From assembly GCA_027057185.1 (NCBI GenBank), contig JALUJE010000251.1, positions 1 through 7,606 on the forward strand: a stretch of 7,606 nt of DNA, in the 5' to 3' direction. Position 1 is the stretch's first letter. Every line of letters begins with the position of its first letter. Shown here piece after piece: positions 5,259-7,606 of the stretch. This DNA is from Helicobacteraceae bacterium. Lineage in GTDB: Bacteria > Campylobacterota > Campylobacteria > Campylobacterales > Sulfurimonadaceae. A program made the translations under genes and the position numbers. The notes beneath the pieces are model-generated. The model made no database searches. It worked only from the letters and a program-made list of their open reading frames with translations, and had not been told where the DNA came from.

Positions 5259-6882
5259 GGTGTAACGTTGCCTGGACAAAAGCTAAAATGGCGGGATTGG
5301 GTGTTTGTAGACGCGAGGTAAACTCGGGATGGAACTGTACCCCTAAAAACCATGGATGGTCTTGAACCTCTACGGCTTCAATAAGACCGTTGGATTCACC
5401 AGTAATGCTCATGCCGGCATTTTCAAGAGCCTCTCTGTAGTCTGGATTGGCTTCATAGCGATGGCGGTGACGTTCGTAGATGGTGGGTGCATGATGGTAT
5501 GCAGCGCGTAGGTGGGATCCTTCTTTAGTGTTACAGGGGTACTGCCCCAAGCGTAGAGTGCCTCCCATGGGTGACTCATGGGTACGCAATTGCGTTTGCC
5601 CGGACTGGTTAATGAAGTTATCAATCAGGTAGATAAGTGGATGTGGGGTATGCGGATCAAATTCAATAGAGTTTGCTCCTTCCAGACCCAACACATTGCG
5701 GGCATATTCAACTAGCGTCAATTGCATGCCCAAGCAGATACCGAGATACGGAAGCTTTTGGGTGCGGGCATATTCAATGGTCTGAATTTTGCCTTCAACA
5801 CCGCGTGAGCCAAACCCGCCGGCAACTAGAATGGCATCGCAATCACGCAGTAATGTGTCGGCATCTTTACTCTCAACCTCTTCGCTATCAATCCAGCAGA
5901 TGTCAACTTTGGTATCAAGGTGTGCACCGGCATGAATCAGTGCTTCAGTCAGCGATTTGTAGGACTCTTTAAGTTCAAGGTATTTACCGACAAAACCAAT
6001 GACAATGCGCTCGCTTGGAGCAACAATTTTTTTGACCAGAGAATCCCATTGGGTCATGTTGGGCTGAAGTTCGCCCAGTTCCAGTTCTTTGGCAATGGGC
6101 ATCAAAATATTTTGCTGTAAAAAGCTCATAGGAACAGCGTAAATTGTTGGCGCATCCAATGCTAAAATGACACTGTCCTGGGCGACGTCACAGCTCATGG
6201 CCAATTTTTTTCGGAATGTTTTAGGCAATGATTCTTCAGAGCGTGCAATAATCATCTGTGGAGTAATTCCAATACGGCGTAACTCCTGCACTGAATGTTG
6301 GGTTGGTTTGCTTTTATGTTCCCCTGCTGCCCTGATATAAGGAATGAGTGTGACATGAATGAAAAAGGTTCCGGCAACCTCGTCATCATGTTTCATTTGA
6401 CGAATAGCCTCCATAAAAGGAAGGCCTTCAATGTCGCCGACGGTTCCACCGAGTTCAACGACTAGAAGATCATGACCTGCTCCTGCATGCTTAATGCGAT
6501 TGACAATTTCACCGACAATATGGGGTACTACTTGAATCGTCTGTCCCAAATAACCGCCGGCACGTTCCCTTTCAATTACAGAACTGTATACCTGCCCGGT
6601 CGTAAAATTGCTACTTTTTAAAAACGAAGCATCCAAAAAACGTTCATAGTTTCCAATGTCCAGATCGGTTTCGGCACCGTCTTCGGTCACAAAAACTTCA
6701 CCATGCTCAAGAGGACTCATGGTACCGGGATCGACGTTGATGTAGGGATCGATTTTGAGCATACTGACATCTTTACCCGCGTGTTTAAGCAGTGTCGCGA
6801 TACTCGCGGATGCAATCCCCTTTCCCAGTGAACTCAGCACACCGCCGGTCACAAAAATATACTTTGTCTCTTTTTCGCTCAT
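5242..6882 (-). CDS. pyrG: CTP synthase (glutamine-hydrolysing)
   Basis: PyrG makes CTP from UTP, ATP and glutamine-derived ammonia, the last step of pyrimidine nucleotide synthesis in the cytoplasm. The 546-residue length matches E. coli (545). The synthetase domain begins with KYIFVTGGVLSSLGKG (about 7-22), which includes the P-loop. It carries IDPYINVDPGTMSP (44-57) and ELGGTVGDIEGLPF (143-156). The class I glutamine amidotransferase domain starts near residue 295. It has the oxyanion region GGFGSRG (355-361), the nucleophile in LGICLGMQ (Cys383) and the VQFHPEF motif (His518, Glu520), so the triad is complete. The ATG at 6882 is preceded by GGTGG at five bases; an in-frame TTG four codons upstream is a less likely start. 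A TATAAT box lies about 30 bases upstream. No long leader is seen, so pyrG attenuation of the Gram-positive kind looks unlikely. Confidence 0.97.
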   Translation of the reverse strand: MSEKETKYIFVTGGVLSSLGKGIASASIATLLKHAGKDVSMLKIDPYINVDPGTMSPLEHGEVFVTEDGAETDLDIGNYERFLDASFLKSSNFTTGQVYSSVIERERAGGYLGQTIQVVPHIVGEIVNRIKHAGAGHDLLVVELGGTVGDIEGLPFMEAIRQMKHDDEVAGTFFIHVTLIPYIRAAGEHKSKPTQHSVQELRRIGITPQMIIARSEESLPKTFRKKLAMSCDVAQDSVILALDAPTIYAVPMSFLQQNILMPIAKELELGELQPNMTQWDSLVKKIVAPSERIVIGFVGKYLELKESYKSLTEALIHAGAHLDTKVDICWIDSEEVESKDADTLLRDCDAILVAGGFGSRGVEGKIQTIEYARTQKLPYLGICLGMQLTLVEYARNVLGLEGANSIEFDPHTPHPLIYLIDNFINQSGQTQLRTHESPMGGTLRLGQYPCNTKEGSHLRAAYHHAPTIYERHRHRYEANPDYREALENAGMSITGESNGLIEAVEVQDHPWFLGVQFHPEFTSRLQTPNPAILAFVQATLHHVKQT

Positions 6883-6887
6883 AAAAA

Positions 6888-6892
6888 CCACC
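6888..6892 (-). promoter_or_regulatory. Shine-Dalgarno of pyrG
   Basis: GGTGG, separated by five T residues from the ATG at 6882, supports that codon over the upstream TTG at 6892-6894, which overlaps the site itself. Confidence 0.5.
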
Positions 6893-6910
6893 AAATACCA
6901 ATTTAGTTTT

Positions 6911-6916
6911 ATTATA
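6911..6916 (-). promoter_or_regulatory. -10 promoter box for pyrG-recJ
   Basis: A perfect TATAAT reads on the minus strand in the 68-nt gap between the methyltransferase and pyrG. Transcription would begin near 6904, giving a leader of about 22 nt. The best -35 candidate (TTCGCC at 17 nt) is poor. I see no terminator hairpin for the methyltransferase in this gap. Confidence 0.58.
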
Positions 6917-6950
6917 GTGAAGTACTACTAACAGGCGAATTAAAAAGTGG

Positions 6951-7606
6951 TTATTTTTGGAAAACTAAAATAGTTTTATCAGACTCCATTGAGAAGAGAG
7001 AAATATCGAAATTTTTTATCATTTTCATAGGAGACAGTGATACTATTTCACTCAGTGCGTGATAATACTGTGCAATAGTGCCCTGCTCTTTCGCGTAACA
7101 TTCACCCGCTTTTTTCTCGAAAAAAGTGATCTCTGTATGGAGTATATTCTCCTCAAACTCCGCGTCTATAGCGAGGAACTTCTCTTCATCATCGACAATC
7201 AGACTACCGGATGCGACATCTTCAAACCCATGCAGGGTATTGACATCGCAGACAAAGATACCTCCCTTAACAAGATGTTTCGCTACATCTTCCAAGAATG
7301 TTGCCATTGTCTCTTTGGGCATGTAGTTCAACACATCGGCGACAGCCAGTACGGCATCGTAAGAGGCATCGAGTTCATGAAGATAACAGTGCCTGGCATC
7401 GAGTCCTTTTGCTTTGGCGATCTCCACCATCTCCCGGCTGATGTCGATTCCCGTCGCGTGATATTTCCGGGAAAGTTCAGCAAGCAATTTCCCATTCCCG
7501 CAGCCTACATCCAGTACACTACCGGGTGCATAGCTCTCAAGAATCTGTAAATAGACTTCATAAAGTTTTTCATAAGCTTCATAAAATCCGATCATCGGCT
7601 CTATTC
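6951..7606 (-). CDS. Class I SAM-dependent methyltransferase, 5' end beyond the window
   Basis: This is a Rossmann-fold methyltransferase; the substrate cannot be told from sequence. The SAM-binding motif I, VLDVGCGNGKLL, is followed by ATGIDIS, whose Asp should hold the ribose, and by YDAVLAVADVLNYM (motif II region) and LVKGGIFVCDVNT. These are in the usual order and spacing. An ATG at 7595 would give 214 residues, but the frame stays open to the right edge with Ile-Glu-Pro before that Met, and no Shine-Dalgarno precedes it. From memory, related proteins in this phylum begin with a short stretch like YAKIEPLIGF, so I infer a true start further upstream, beyond the edge. The gene is followed by pyrG after 68 nt, with its own promoter, so a functional link is not implied. 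Confidence is high for the fold and low for any specific role. Confidence 0.85.
   Translation of the reverse strand, partial: IEPMIGFYEAYEKLYEVYLQILESYAPGSVLDVGCGNGKLLAELSRKYHATGIDISREMVEIAKAKGLDARHCYLHELDASYDAVLAVADVLNYMPKETMATFLEDVAKHLVKGGIFVCDVNTLHGFEDVASGSLIVDDEEKFLAIDAEFEENILHTEITFFEKKAGECYAKEQGTIAQYYHALSEIVSLSPMKMIKNFDISLFSMESDKTILVFQK

Noticed and set aside
5258..5279. Longer recJ starting at the TTG at 5279
   Set aside because: No Shine-Dalgarno precedes it, and the ATG seven codons later gives a normal RecJ N-terminus.
7059..7550. Plus-strand open frame of 163 codons opposite the methyltransferase
   Set aside because: Composition is that of a reversed coding sequence; the minus-strand product has clear SAM-binding motifs in order.
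1..7606. Alternative genetic code with TGA read as Trp
   Set aside because: The other genes use TGG for Trp, have no internal TGA, and the rnhA position is a Cys, not a Trp, in homologues.
1..7606. CRISPR arrays, insertion sequences, tRNA or rRNA genes
   Set aside because: No repeated spacer pattern, transposase, terminal inverted repeats or tRNA-like cloverleaf was seen; almost all of the sequence is accounted for by the minus-strand genes.

Overview
The window is a gene-dense stretch in which every real gene lies on the minus strand, so transcription runs from the high coordinates to the low ones. Both the proteins and the gene order point to a Campylobacterota (Epsilonproteobacteria) genome. 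The pyrG-recJ pair also occurs in Helicobacter pylori and Campylobacter jejuni, and so does rnhA followed directly by rnc. Base composition is moderate and the sulfide oxidoreductase carries a Tat signal, which suggests a sulfur-oxidising lineage such as Sulfurovum or Sulfuricurvum. I infer that genus-level guess and have not tested it.

Layout in transcription order: (1) a class I SAM-dependent methyltransferase whose true start is probably beyond the right edge; (2) pyrG (CTP synthase), behind a TATAAT promoter; (3) recJ, overlapping the end of pyrG by 17 nt; (4) a short AT-rich gap with a dyad and a candidate -10 box; (5) a Tat-exported flavoprotein of the sulfide:quinone oxidoreductase (SQR) family, ending in a hairpin terminator; (6) a small DUF1131-like lipoprotein, which appears to be leaderless; (7) a membrane-anchored TPR protein with a C-terminal zinc ribbon, LapB/YciM-like, behind an extended -10 promoter; (8) rnhA, broken by an in-frame TGA; (9) the first 22 codons of rnc, overlapping rnhA. 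No gap exceeds 300 bases.

Functionally this is mostly housekeeping: nucleotide synthesis, DNA repair and RNA processing. One respiratory sulfur enzyme and two envelope proteins sit among these genes. The TPR gene, rnhA and rnc overlap one another and form one operon; pyrG and recJ form another.

I see no undescribed multi-gene system, mobile element, CRISPR array or RNA gene. The observations most worth a second look are the TGA at the conserved Cys codon of rnhA, with all catalytic residues intact on either side; the missing second redox cysteine of the SQR-like protein; and the promoter placed so that the lipoprotein mRNA would start at its ATG.
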